A model generated the notes under the pieces. The model was not told the DNA's origin. It searched no databases and worked only from the letters and a program-made list of their open reading frames with translations. Shown piece after piece: positions 44,025 through 52,942 of a DNA stretch of 64,000 bases. Location of the stretch: assembly GCA_034667465.1 (NCBI GenBank), contig JAXDJV010000030.1, forward strand, positions 124,001-188,000. The letters run 5' to 3'. Positions within the stretch are counted from its first letter, which is position 1; the number at the start of each line of letters is the position of its first letter. Both the position numbers and the translations under genes were made by a program. This stretch comes from JAOBAU01 sp034667465. Lineage in GTDB: Bacteria > Acidobacteriota > Thermoanaerobaculia > Gp7-AA8.

Positions 44025-46220
44025 TCACTTCACATTCCGCATCACAAAATCAAACATCAGCTGATGCAGATGTTTGTTCAGCAGCGGCTCCGTCACGCCA
44101 TGCCGTGATTTCGGATACACCATGAACTCGAACTGCTTCCCGGCTTTCTCCAGCTCGTAGATGAACTGAATCGTGTTCTGGATGTGCACGTTGTCATCAT
44201 TCGTTCCGTGCAGGAGCAGCAGATTGCCGTGGAGGTTCTTCGCGGCGGTTCGCGGTGCGGTCGTCGCGTAGCCCTCCTTGTTGTGCTCCGGCGTCAGCAT
44301 GTAGCGCTCGGTGTAGATCGAATCGTAGTTGTGCCAGTCGGTGACGGAACCACCGGCGATGCCGGCGTGAAACGGGGAGGGATGCGTCATCGCATAGCTC
44401 GTCATGAAACCGCCGAAGCTCCAGCCGTTGAGGACGATGCGCGAGGTATCGGCCCACGGTTGCGTCTTCAGCCACGCGACTCCGTCTTCGAGATCGCGCA
44501 ACTCCTGCGGTCCGAAGTTTTTGTAGCTCGTCCACGCCGGCTTCGCCCCCTTACCGCTCGCCGAGCGGTTGTCGCAAATCCAGACCGCGATGCCGTTCTG
44601 CGCCAGCATCTGATGAAACATGTACGTCGTCGAGCCCCACGCATTGCGCACCTGCGGCGCGTGCGGACCCGAATACGTGTGCTCGTAGATCGGATACTTT
44701 TTCGCCGGATCGAAATTCGTCGGACGGATGAGCATCCCTTCCATCGTGAATCCGTCGCGCGTCTTCACCTGCACGAACTCCGGCTTCGACAGCTCGAACT
44801 CCGCGAGCGCGGCGACGCGATTCTCATTCACCGCGCGCAGCGATTTGCCGCTGCCGTCGCGCAGGTCGACGTGCGGCGGCGTGTTGACGTCGCTCGCTGC
44901 GTCGAGCCACATCGTCATCGGCTCATTGAACGTCGCGACGTGCGTGCCGGCGCCGCTGCTGATGCGCTGAATCGACGAGCCGTCGAGCTTCATCCGATAG
45001 ACATGCAGCTCGATCGGCGAATCCTTCGTGCCCGAGAAATAGATCCAGCCGTTCTTCTCATCGACGCCGTGCAGATCGCGCACTTCCCACTCGCCGCTCG
45101 TCAGCGCCTTCTGCGTTTTGCCGTCGGCCGACACGCGATAGAGATGCTTGAAGCCGGTCCTCTCGCTGAACCAGAGCATCGAGCCGTCTTTCAGAAACCG
45201 CGGCGTGTCCTGCCGCTCCACCCAGGCCTCGGTGGTTTCATGCAGCAGCTTCGTCGCAGCGCCGGTTGAACGCGATGCGGCGACGAGATCGAGCCACGTC
45301 TGCTCGCGATCCTGAATCTGACAGATGACGTTCTTCGAGTCACGCGTCCACGCGACGTCGACGACGAGCGGCTCCGCCTTCTCGTAGCCGGCGCGGCTGA
45401 CTTCCGTCGTCGCACCACTGGTCGCATCAACGACGAAGATCCGCGCGATCGGATTCGCGCCGCCGGCCAGCGGATACGCGGTCACTTCGAGTGTCGATTC
45501 ATACGGGATGTGATCGACGACCGTGAACGGCTTGACCGGCGACTCATCGATCGACAGATACGCGATCGATTTCGAATCGGGACTCCACCAGTACGCGCGA
45601 AAGTTGCCGCGGCCGAAAACCTCTTCCTGATAGACCCAGTCGAGGATTCCGTTCAGGAGCCACTCGCCGCCGGTCGTCGTCAGCTGCTTTTCCTGCTTGC
45701 CGTTCGCGTCGACGATGAAGATGTTGTGCTTCCGAACGAACGAAACATACGCGCCGTCGGGACTGAAGCTCGCTTCCTCTTCGTCGCCTTCCGCGTGCGT
45801 CAGCCGCGTCAGCGTCTTCTCCGCGATCGCATACGTGTAGAGATCGCCGGCGATCGTCAGCAGCAGTGCATTCGACTTCGGATTGGTGACGATCGAGCGC
45901 GGACGCGCGATCTTCTTCGCGTCGGCCTCGGACACTCCCTCGATCTTTCCGGCCTGCGCCTGCAGATCGTCGACGTCGAACAGCGCGACCTCTTTCCCGG
46001 TCGCCGCATCGACGAGCGCCTCGGCGACGACTTCCATCCCTTTCGTGCGCGGCACGAAGAAGTGCGTGTCGTCGACCCACGCCACGCCGGTGAGCGGCGT
46101 GCCGCTGAACTGGACGCGCGTCTTTGGATCGTAGATGTCGTCGATGGTCAGCTTGCGCGTCCCGGCGAAAAGGGCGGGAGCGGCGAGAAGGAGGAGAAGA
46201 GCGAGCGTGCGCAGTTTCAT
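44025..46220 (-). CDS. Secreted dipeptidyl-peptidase IV-like S9 peptidase
   Basis: 731 residues with signal peptide (MKLRTLALLLLLAAPALFAG). An N-terminal eight-bladed propeller (about 60-460) has the DPP-IV family element LDWVYQEEVFGRGNFRAYWW (split as DWVYQEEVFGRG) holding the two glutamates that bind the substrate N-terminus. The alpha/beta hydrolase domain has nucleophile S601 (GWSFGGFM), an Asp in GTNDDNVH and the His in KSRHGV. It should release N-terminal X-Pro or X-Ala dipeptides in the periplasm. Confidence 0.93.
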   Translation of the reverse strand: MKLRTLALLLLLAAPALFAGTRKLTIDDIYDPKTRVQFSGTPLTGVAWVDDTHFFVPRTKGMEVVAEALVDAATGKEVALFDVDDLQAQAGKIEGVSEADAKKIARPRSIVTNPKSNALLLTIAGDLYTYAIAEKTLTRLTHAEGDEEEASFSPDGAYVSFVRKHNIFIVDANGKQEKQLTTTGGEWLLNGILDWVYQEEVFGRGNFRAYWWSPDSKSIAYLSIDESPVKPFTVVDHIPYESTLEVTAYPLAGGANPIARIFVVDATSGATTEVSRAGYEKAEPLVVDVAWTRDSKNVICQIQDREQTWLDLVAASRSTGAATKLLHETTEAWVERQDTPRFLKDGSMLWFSERTGFKHLYRVSADGKTQKALTSGEWEVRDLHGVDEKNGWIYFSGTKDSPIELHVYRMKLDGSSIQRISSGAGTHVATFNEPMTMWLDAASDVNTPPHVDLRDGSGKSLRAVNENRVAALAEFELSKPEFVQVKTRDGFTMEGMLIRPTNFDPAKKYPIYEHTYSGPHAPQVRNAWGSTTYMFHQMLAQNGIAVWICDNRSASGKGAKPAWTSYKNFGPQELRDLEDGVAWLKTQPWADTSRIVLNGWSFGGFMTSYAMTHPSPFHAGIAGGSVTDWHNYDSIYTERYMLTPEHNKEGYATTAPRTAAKNLHGNLLLLHGTNDDNVHIQNTIQFIYELEKAGKQFEFMVYPKSRHGVTEPLLNKHLHQLMFDFVMRNVK

Positions 46221-46242
46221 GCGCGCGGAAGTTTACGCGCGA

Positions 46243-46701
46243 TCACCAGCGATGAAACGCGGGATGTCCTTCCTTCACGGCGACGAAGGTGCCGCGGCAG
46301 GTCGCGGTCGTTTTGCCGTTCGCTTCGATCGACGCTTCGACGACCGCACGATCGTCCGTCGACTCGACTACGTGCGCGCGGATCGTCAGCAGCGCATCGA
46401 TCGGCGTCGGCCGTTTGAGGACGACGTGAAAATCGGCGGTGACGGTACACGGCGGCACATCGGCCTTCGCGCGCTTCATCAGATGCATCGTCGCCGCCCA
46501 GTTGCTGTGACAGTCGAGCAGCGCGCCGACGATTCCGCCGTTGACGATTCCTTCGAAGGCGAGGTGATGCGGCTCGGGCTTCCATTCGCAAACGAGCTCT
46601 TCGCCCTCCTCGAAACTGCGGATGCGCAGTCCCTTCTCATTCGCCGGCCCGCAGCCGAAGCAACGGTTCTGTGGCGCCCACGTTTCCTGCACGGATTTCA
46701 T
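46243..46701 (-). CDS. PaaI-type hotdog thioesterase
   Basis: 152 residues from the ATG at 46701; a longer frame upstream is not supported. N-terminus has a CFGCG motif (probably structural), followed by HLAFEGIVNGGIVGALLD, the central hotdog helix and glycine turn, and TVTADFHVVLKRPTPID. Family members hydrolyse acyl-CoA thioesters. The His of the usual HGG is Asn here (VNGG), a variant that also occurs in relatives. Divergent from the next small secreted gene by 15 bases. Confidence 0.85.
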   Translation of the reverse strand: MKSVQETWAPQNRCFGCGPANEKGLRIRSFEEGEELVCEWKPEPHHLAFEGIVNGGIVGALLDCHSNWAATMHLMKRAKADVPPCTVTADFHVVLKRPTPIDALLTIRAHVVESTDDRAVVEASIEANGKTTATCRGTFVAVKEGHPAFHRW

Positions 46702-46716
46702 GGCACGATGGTAACG

Positions 46717-47268
46717 ATGAAACGACTCCCCATGCTCACTCTCGTCATCCTTTTCTGCGCTGCACAGGCATCCGCGGCGACCATTACGGTCCTGGGCAAG
46801 CGGCAATTTTCCGTCCCGGTGCCGGCGGGCTGGAAGTCCGAACAGATGATCGGCGGCCAGAACAAGTTCGACACGATGGTCGTCGACGATCCGGCCGGCA
46901 CCATCAGGCTCGCATTCACGTTCATCCCGGACGTCGAGAATCATTACGGGACGAAGGAACAGACGTCGACGCTGATGGGCGACGCGCTCGGCGAACTGCT
47001 CGCCGGCGCAGTGGAGCGCAAACTTTCGTTCACCGTCGTCGACGCGCCGGGCGGATTCGAGGCGCACAGTTTCTTCACCGACAAAAAGCTGGTCGGCATC
47101 AACCCGGTGCCGAAGGACGAATGGCGTTACATCACCGCCGGCGTTCGGACGTTCAAAGGGGCGTTCATCTTCTTCACGCTGCTTTCGAACGAGACCGATT
47201 CGCCGGCGCGGACGAAGGCGCTCGAGCTCGTGACGAAAGAGCTCACCGAGCTCACCGCGGCGAAGTGA
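46717..47268 (+). CDS. Small secreted protein of unknown function
   Basis: 183 residues from the ATG at 46717 (ATG at 46708 adds three residues). A signal peptide (MKRLPMLTLVILFCAAQASA) is followed by a compact alpha/beta protein starting QFSVPVPAGWKSEQ, a phrase seen in PsbP/DUF1795-like secreted proteins. I cannot assign a function. It has no cysteine in the mature part. The 3' end overlaps the convergent acpH-like gene by 17 bases. Confidence 0.75.
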   Translation: MKRLPMLTLVILFCAAQASAATITVLGKRQFSVPVPAGWKSEQMIGGQNKFDTMVVDDPAGTIRLAFTFIPDVENHYGTKEQTSTLMGDALGELLAGAVERKLSFTVVDAPGGFEAHSFFTDKKLVGINPVPKDEWRYITAGVRTFKGAFIFFTLLSNETDSPARTKALELVTKELTELTAAK

Positions 47269-47827
47269 ATCGCGCCAGCAGCTCGGGGAAGAACTCGTCG
47301 AAGTGACGCTGCAGCTCGTCGCGCGAATCGGTGAGATGCCGCACTGACGTCTCGAGCCGATGCGGACGCGAGAGCCGCGCCGACAGGTGATACAGCGACG
47401 TGTAAATGCCGTCGATGTGCGCGTATGACGAGAGCCATTTGTCATCGCGCATGTACGGATAGACGAGCGCGAGCCTGCCGGGAAGAGTGGCCGCGTGCGG
47501 ATCGAGTGTCGCGAAGACGCGCGACACGAAGTCGTCGAACGGTTCGTCGGTGAAGCGCGTCCAGCCGCGCACGAGAAAATGATCGAAGAAAACGTCGGCG
47601 ATGATGCGCGCGTAGTGTCCGTGCTCCGGAACGAGCACGCGACGAAACGCGGCAACGGACGGATGGGAATCGGTGAACGCATCGATCGCGCGATGATTGC
47701 GAATCCCTTCGCGAATGCCGGGCGTGAAGCGATCGCCGAGCGGTCCTTTGACGAAGTCGCCGGAGAGATTGCCGATCAGCGATTCCGCATCGGGCGGCGC
47801 GAGGAAGAGATGCGCGAGGTGATTCAC
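47252..47827 (-). CDS. acpH: ACP phosphodiesterase (AcpH family)
   Basis: 191 residues. It starts MNHLAHLFLAPPDAESLIGN and has GDFVKGP, HRAIDAFTDSHP and DVFFDHFLVRGW, the histidine/aspartate blocks of AcpH, a manganese-dependent HD-like hydrolase. AcpH removes the 4'-phosphopantetheine arm from acyl carrier protein. It lies 16 bases downstream of the LMF1-like gene on the same strand. Confidence 0.9.
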   Translation of the reverse strand: MNHLAHLFLAPPDAESLIGNLSGDFVKGPLGDRFTPGIREGIRNHRAIDAFTDSHPSVAAFRRVLVPEHGHYARIIADVFFDHFLVRGWTRFTDEPFDDFVSRVFATLDPHAATLPGRLALVYPYMRDDKWLSSYAHIDGIYTSLYHLSARLSRPHRLETSVRHLTDSRDELQRHFDEFFPELLARFTSPR

Positions 47828-47843
47828 ATCGCGAGTCTATCCG

Positions 47844-49343
47844 CTACTCGAACGCGATCCCGTCCTCGGATCGCCGCGCTGTCGGCGCGTACTCGCCGAC
47901 ATATCGCCGCCGCCACCACGCGCCGGTTCGCTTTCGTTCATCGGCGTTCGTAAACCAGTACTGCCACAACACCGCACGCACCGCGACCGGCCGTTTCGAC
48001 GCGAACGGATTTCGCGCAAACAGCCGCAGCACGCTCGGCTCGTTTTCGAGCAACCGCGCCTCGGTCGTCAGCACCCAGCGATTGTTGTCCCACGAGCCGA
48101 GCGATGCGAACCAGAGGTTCCAGTCGAAACGCGGCTGATACGGCGCGTAAAGACCGGGCGGCGCGCCGACGTCCTGCGGTTTGAAATCGAACGGATACGC
48201 GACCCACGTTTTGCCGTCCGCTGTGCCCTCGAACTCGACCTCATATCGCCCGCGCGTCATCACCGCGAAGAGGCCGTACGCATTCGCAACGCGGAACGGT
48301 TCGAGCACGACGGCCGGCAGATTGACGATCGGAATCGACGGCGCCGCGAAGACGACGATCGTGGCGACGAAGAGAACTGGCAGGACGAGCGCGGCGGCGA
48401 TCGACGGTTTGCGCATTGCCGGGCGTGCGAGCGCTTTCATTAGAAGCGCGCGATCGTCGAGCAGCAGCACGCCAAGCATCAGCACGAGGTAATTGAGGAA
48501 CGCGTAGTTCGCGGTGAGGATGATGCCGAGCTGCAGCGGCGTGACGATGCAGAAGCAGACGATGCGCGCGCGGCGGCCGGCGAACAGCAGCCAGACCACG
48601 AAGAGCTCGATGATCAGCGTCGCCGCGGCGCTCGCCGCGTGAAAACGATGCGGCCATTGCTGAACGTACCAGCCGAGCCACGTCGGCAGCGGACCGTTCT
48701 CGTAGTACTTGTCCATCGCCGTGAGATCGCGCCACTGCGTCTCACCGCTCATCAGCTTCACCAGTCCCGATTCGAGGTAGATGCGAAACCACTCCCAGCG
48801 CAGCATGAAGAGGCTGGCGCGCGACGGCGGCTGCGACTCAGCGAGTCCGGGACGCAATCCGCGAGGCGCAAAGAAGAATGAGATGAGCGCGGCTTCGAGC
48901 AGCATGCCGTCCGACTGATAGGCGGAGAAATCCTGCGCGGCGCTGACGAACGAGAGAAACGCCATCGTCGCGATCGCGATCGACATCCGCGGCCAGATGT
49001 TGAAGACGAGCGCGATCGATGCGATGAGTCCGGCGATGACGACGCCGTGCAGCATCGCGGTCGACGCGGAGAACCAGAAGAGCGACGGCACGAGCCAGTA
49101 GCCGCGCAGGCCGAGCGCTTCGCGCACCGCGGCGAGATATTGCATCGCCGGAAGAAGGCCGCGCGGTCCGATGAGGCCGTCGATCTGAAACCAGAGACTG
49201 AGGAACGCGGAGAAGAAGATGCCGCCGAGCGCGCGCAGCCAGATCCAGCGCGCGCGCAGATACGATGAAGATGACCAGACGTCGGGCGCGAACCAGCGCG
49301 CCAGCCACTCCGTCCGCGGCTCAGTCGATTCGTCGAACATCAT
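47844..49343 (-). CDS. Lipase maturation factor (LMF1)-like membrane protein
   Basis: 499 residues, at least nine hydrophobic segments. The signature region RWEWFRIYLESGLVKLMSGE, split as WEWFRIYLESG and KLMSG, followed by WRDLTAMDKYYENGPLPTW, is characteristic of LMF1-family proteins, as is the C-terminal soluble part with YQPRFDWNLWFASLG. In vertebrates LMF1 aids lipase folding in the ER; the bacterial role is unknown. Its start overlaps the stop of the upstream STT3-like gene by about 20 bases, implying coupling. Confidence 0.87.
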   Translation of the reverse strand: MMFDESTEPRTEWLARWFAPDVWSSSSYLRARWIWLRALGGIFFSAFLSLWFQIDGLIGPRGLLPAMQYLAAVREALGLRGYWLVPSLFWFSASTAMLHGVVIAGLIASIALVFNIWPRMSIAIATMAFLSFVSAAQDFSAYQSDGMLLEAALISFFFAPRGLRPGLAESQPPSRASLFMLRWEWFRIYLESGLVKLMSGETQWRDLTAMDKYYENGPLPTWLGWYVQQWPHRFHAASAAATLIIELFVVWLLFAGRRARIVCFCIVTPLQLGIILTANYAFLNYLVLMLGVLLLDDRALLMKALARPAMRKPSIAAALVLPVLFVATIVVFAAPSIPIVNLPAVVLEPFRVANAYGLFAVMTRGRYEVEFEGTADGKTWVAYPFDFKPQDVGAPPGLYAPYQPRFDWNLWFASLGSWDNNRWVLTTEARLLENEPSVLRLFARNPFASKRPVAVRAVLWQYWFTNADERKRTGAWWRRRYVGEYAPTARRSEDGIAFE

Positions 49344-50691
49344 TCCCGATCACGATGTAGCGAATGCCGTGCGCACGGCACCACGCGACGTCGCGCGTTC
49401 GCAGCGCTTCGTTCGCGCGCGTGAAGAGCGCTTCGTCCGGCATCGAACCGAAGTTGTCGATGACGACCGGATGCCGGCCGATGACGTCGATGGCATGTCC
49501 CATCGACCAGGGAGCGAGCACGCGGCCGGGCGGCAGCGCGGCGATGCGATTCGCCATCGTCACAACGCGCACGTTCATCGGCGACGCGACTTCGGGCCGC
49601 AGCTCGTCATAGATGACGTACGCGAGCGGCGGCGCGATTGTCATCGCGACGAACACGAACGCGGCAACTCTCGACCGCGCTTCAGCGAACGCCAGCGATG
49701 CCGCGACGGCGAACAGCGGAATCGCGGGAACGAGGAAGCGGCGGCTCGACAACGCGAGCAGCAGATAGACGATCGCGAAAAGGGCGACCGTTCGATGACG
49801 TTTGAAAATCGCGAACGACAGCAGTGCGCCGCCGGTCAGGTTCGCGATGTCGGTGCCGATGCGCGACGGGTCGCGAAACATCGGCTGGAACTCGACGATC
49901 GACGAGAGCCACGGATCGCCGCCGAAGAAATGCGCGCCGCGAAGCAGCATCGGCAGCACCGTCGCGATGACGAGCGCTCCGGCGCCGAGTGCGGCGAGCG
50001 GACGAACGCCGCGTGCGCGTAACGCGAGAGCGACCGCCGCGGCGGTGAACGCGCCGGCGTGTACCCAGCCGAGGAACCAGGCGCTGTCGGGATACGAATC
50101 GGGACGGGTGAGACGGTAAAGCGCGATGACGAGCGCGGCGGCCGCGAATCCGATCCCGGGCTGTTTGTCTTCCGTACCATCGATGAAGAGCGCGACGAAC
50201 GCAATCGCCGCGGCGGCGAGAAACGCGGTCTGCACGAACATCGCGGCCAGCAGCGAGAGCGCCAGCAGCGGCGCGCTGCGCTTCTTCGTCGCGTAAAGCA
50301 GAAAGAGCATCAGTGCCGGCTCGACCCAGTGATGGTCGATCGCATTCGTGCGCGACACGCCGATGAGATACGGCGAGATCGCCAGTGCCAGCGCCGCGAG
50401 CCATGAGACTTGCCACGCGCAGAACGCGACGAAGAGCGCGAAGCCGAGCGGCGCGAGCCAGGTCGTGCCGATGACTTTCGATGCGCCGCCGGCGACGAAA
50501 TCGTAAAGCGGCGGCCACGGACAAAACGCGCCCGCGAGGCCGCGATCGGGATCGGGATCGAGCAGGTGAGGGAAGGCCGCGAAGCGTTTCAAATGATAGA
50601 GATCGTCGAACGGCGGCATCGGCAGCGGCGACACGCGCAGCACGAGTGTTAACGCGCCGAGCGCGATCGCGAGCAACAGCCGTTTCCCCAT
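49321..50691 (-). CDS. STT3/GT-C-like polytopic membrane protein
   Basis: 456 residues from the ATG at 50691. About ten to eleven hydrophobic segments and a short C-terminal soluble tail. Early acidic motif PFDDLYHLKRF and TNAIDHHWVEP resemble the metal-binding loops of STT3/GT-C glycosyltransferases; APWSMGHAIDVIGRHPVV (from about residue 393) is placed like the WWDYG block of STT3. It may transfer sugar from a lipid carrier. It has no long catalytic C-terminal domain, so it is a divergent member. Coupled to the LMF1-like gene. Confidence 0.7.
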   Translation of the reverse strand: MGKRLLLAIALGALTLVLRVSPLPMPPFDDLYHLKRFAAFPHLLDPDPDRGLAGAFCPWPPLYDFVAGGASKVIGTTWLAPLGFALFVAFCAWQVSWLAALALAISPYLIGVSRTNAIDHHWVEPALMLFLLYATKKRSAPLLALSLLAAMFVQTAFLAAAAIAFVALFIDGTEDKQPGIGFAAAALVIALYRLTRPDSYPDSAWFLGWVHAGAFTAAAVALALRARGVRPLAALGAGALVIATVLPMLLRGAHFFGGDPWLSSIVEFQPMFRDPSRIGTDIANLTGGALLSFAIFKRHRTVALFAIVYLLLALSSRRFLVPAIPLFAVAASLAFAEARSRVAAFVFVAMTIAPPLAYVIYDELRPEVASPMNVRVVTMANRIAALPPGRVLAPWSMGHAIDVIGRHPVVIDNFGSMPDEALFTRANEALRTRDVAWCRAHGIRYIVIGNDVRRID

Positions 50692-50770
50692 CAGGCGAAA
50701 TTTATCTTGAATTCGGCCTGGCGCTCGTGCAGTCTTCTCTGCAGCGTCGTCCAAACGCAGCATCACAACC

Positions 50771-50775
50771 AGGAG
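50771..50775 (+). promoter_or_regulatory. Ribosome binding site that fixes the TTG start of the subtilase
   Basis: AGGAG lies five bases before a TTG at 50781 whose reading gives an immediate signal peptide. Upstream in-frame codons have no ribosome site and encode an Arg-rich tail antisense to the neighbouring gene. Confidence 0.7.
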
Positions 50776-50780
50776 CCCCT

Positions 50781-52061
50781 TTGCGACCGACCCTTCGCGG
50801 TTTGGCGTTTGTCTTTACGCTCGGCGTTTCCGCCGCTGCGCAGGCTGCGGGACCGGCTGTCACGTCGACGCACTGCCGCGAAACGGAAGTGGTGCTCGAC
50901 AGCACGCACTCCGCGGCGCGGCTCTCCGGCTGCGGCAGCGACGAAACGGCCGATCTCCTCTGGCACCTCGACCGAATCGATCAGATCGACTCGCATCTCG
51001 ACGGCGCCTATCACCGCGATCAGACCGGCGCCGGCGCGATCGTGTATGTGATGGACACCGGCGTGATGGCTGCGCACAGTGAGTTCCTGACGACGGCGGG
51101 AAGTCGCGTGATCGCCGGCTATGACGCCACGTCATCGCTCACCGCCGGAACGTCGCACTGCACGTCGCCGAACAAAGCGACCGATCCCTGCTTCGCGAAT
51201 TACAACGAGCTCGCCGAGTCGTCGCACGGAACGGCGGTGGCGTCGCTCGTGGCCGGACGCTTCGTCGGCGTTGCGCCCGAAGCGACCATCGTCAGCATTC
51301 GCGTGATGAACGAAGCGGCGCTGGCAACGACGCGCACATACCTCGAAGGGCTCGATGCCATCGTCCGTCATGCGTTCGCACCGACGTCGCCGCGGTTCCA
51401 CACCGCGGTCGTCAACATCAGCGGCTGGGTGCTCGAACGTCTGGCGACGTCACGCGATCCGAATCCGATTCCGTTCGCAGTCGTGGAGCAGAAGATCCGG
51501 ACGATGATCGGCGGCATCGACGCGAACGGCAATCCCGATCCGAACGGCAAGCGGTTCTTCTTCACGGTGGCCGGCAACAATACCGACAGCGGCTGCGGAC
51601 GTGATGGTGTCGTCGACCGTTTTCCGGCGACGCTCGGCAAGGAGCTCGACGGTCTGATCACCGTCGGTGGGATGACCGCGCAGAATGACTGGTGGTCGGG
51701 CGCATGCCACGGCGGCGTCGAGATTCTCGCGCCGTCGCAATCGGTTTTCAGCGCGTCGATCAGCGCAACCGATCACTATCGCGGCGCAACGCTTCGCTCC
51801 GGAACGTCGTTTGGTGCGCCGATCATCGCCGGCATCGCCGCGCGGATGCTCTCCGCGCATCCGGAGTTGTCGCCGGCCGAGATCGAAGCGGCGATCGAAG
51901 CGACGCCGTCGCGCATCTCGAATCCCGACGCGATGTACGCGGACGGGCGCGTGGCGGTCTTCCCGTCGCCGGCGCCGGCACGGCCGGCTGCGTGGGTTCG
52001 CACAGCGTCGGCGTACGGCTTCGCGGCGGAAAATGGTGGCGGCGCGAATCTGCATCGCTGA
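50781..52061 (+). CDS. Secreted subtilisin-like serine protease (S8)
   Basis: 426 residues from the TTG at 50781, starting with a signal peptide (MRPTLRGLAFVFTLGVSAAA). The triad is D92 (YVMDTGV), H149 (SSHGTAVASLVAG) and S343 (SGTSFGAPI); the oxyanion Asn lies in FFTVAGNNT. No inhibitor prodomain is recognisable between the signal and catalytic domain, only about 40 residues, and there is no C-terminal secretion domain. Six or more cysteines in the mature part suggest disulfides. Proteinase-K-like organisation. Divergent from the STT3-like gene. Confidence 0.9.
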   Translation: MRPTLRGLAFVFTLGVSAAAQAAGPAVTSTHCRETEVVLDSTHSAARLSGCGSDETADLLWHLDRIDQIDSHLDGAYHRDQTGAGAIVYVMDTGVMAAHSEFLTTAGSRVIAGYDATSSLTAGTSHCTSPNKATDPCFANYNELAESSHGTAVASLVAGRFVGVAPEATIVSIRVMNEAALATTRTYLEGLDAIVRHAFAPTSPRFHTAVVNISGWVLERLATSRDPNPIPFAVVEQKIRTMIGGIDANGNPDPNGKRFFFTVAGNNTDSGCGRDGVVDRFPATLGKELDGLITVGGMTAQNDWWSGACHGGVEILAPSQSVFSASISATDHYRGATLRSGTSFGAPIIAGIAARMLSAHPELSPAEIEAAIEATPSRISNPDAMYADGRVAVFPSPAPARPAAWVRTASAYGFAAENGGGANLHR

Positions 52062-52093
52062 GGCCTGGCACCGATGGCGCACAATCGGTCGCC

Positions 52094-52939
52094 ATGAAAC
52101 TCGACGCATCCCTCAGCGGCACCTTTCTCCTCGGCGGCGACCTTCCCGTTCATCGACTCGGCTTCGGCGCCATGCGCATCACCGGCAACGGCGTCTGGGG
52201 TCCGCCGAAAGATCGCGATGAAGCGCTGGCCGTCCTCCGACGCGCGGTCGAGCTGCGCATCAACCTCATCGACACCGCCGAGTCGTACGGCCCGCATGTC
52301 AGCGAAGAGCTGATCGCCGAAGCTCTGCATCCGTATCCGAAAGACCTCGTCATCGCCACGAAAGGCGGACTCGATCGCACCGGTCCGAACCAGTGGCCGA
52401 TGGACGCGCGTCCGGAGCGTTTGCGCGAAGAGCTCGAAGGAAGTCTTCGCCGCCTGCGGGTCGATCGCATCGACGTCTATCAGCTGCATCGCATCGATCC
52501 GAACGTGCCGGAGAAAGAGCAGTTCGGGGCGTTGCGCGAGTTTCAGCGCGAAGGAAAAGTGCGGCACATCGGATTGTCGGAAGCGGATGTCGCGCAGATC
52601 GAGCGCGCGCGAAAATTCTTTCCCGTCGTCTCCGTGCAGAATCGCTACAACCTCGCCGATCGCGAATGGGAGCCGGTGCTCGATCACTGCGAGCGCGAGA
52701 ACATCGCGTTCATTCCGTGGTTCCCGCTCGCGACCGGAAAGCTCGCCGAAGAAGGAGGCGTACTCGCGCGCCTTGCCAAAGCGCACGACGCGACGCCGGC
52801 GCAGATCGCGCTGGCGTGGCTGCTGCGGCGCTCGCCGGTGATGCTGCCGATTCCCGGAACGTCGCGCGTGAAACATCTCGAGGAGAACGTCGCCGCGGCA
52901 GCGATCGAGCTGACCGACGACGAGTACGCGAGCATCTGA
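52094..52939 (+). CDS. Aldo/keto reductase
   Basis: 281 residues. The catalytic tetrad is D60, Y65 (LIDTAESYG), K90 (VIATKGG) and H132 (YQLHRID); the NADPH-binding end is PIPGTSRVKHLEENV. This resembles AKRs of the pyridoxal-reductase/general-stress group. Cytosolic. Probably independent of the upstream subtilase (32 bases between). Physiological substrate unknown. Stops four bases before the stop of the convergent IPT gene. Confidence 0.92.
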   Translation: MKLDASLSGTFLLGGDLPVHRLGFGAMRITGNGVWGPPKDRDEALAVLRRAVELRINLIDTAESYGPHVSEELIAEALHPYPKDLVIATKGGLDRTGPNQWPMDARPERLREELEGSLRRLRVDRIDVYQLHRIDPNVPEKEQFGALREFQREGKVRHIGLSEADVAQIERARKFFPVVSVQNRYNLADREWEPVLDHCERENIAFIPWFPLATGKLAEEGGVLARLAKAHDATPAQIALAWLLRRSPVMLPIPGTSRVKHLEENVAAAAIELTDDEYASI

Positions 52940-52942
52940 GCG

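Noticed and set aside
46243..47682. A 479-codon minus frame upstream of the thioesterase
   Set aside because: Only the last 152 codons match a family; the rest is antisense to the secreted-protein gene and overlaps the acpH-like gene.
51692..52093. N-terminal extension of the aldo/keto reductase frame into the subtilase
   Set aside because: The ATG at 52094 gives the family N-terminus; the extension lies inside the subtilase in another frame.
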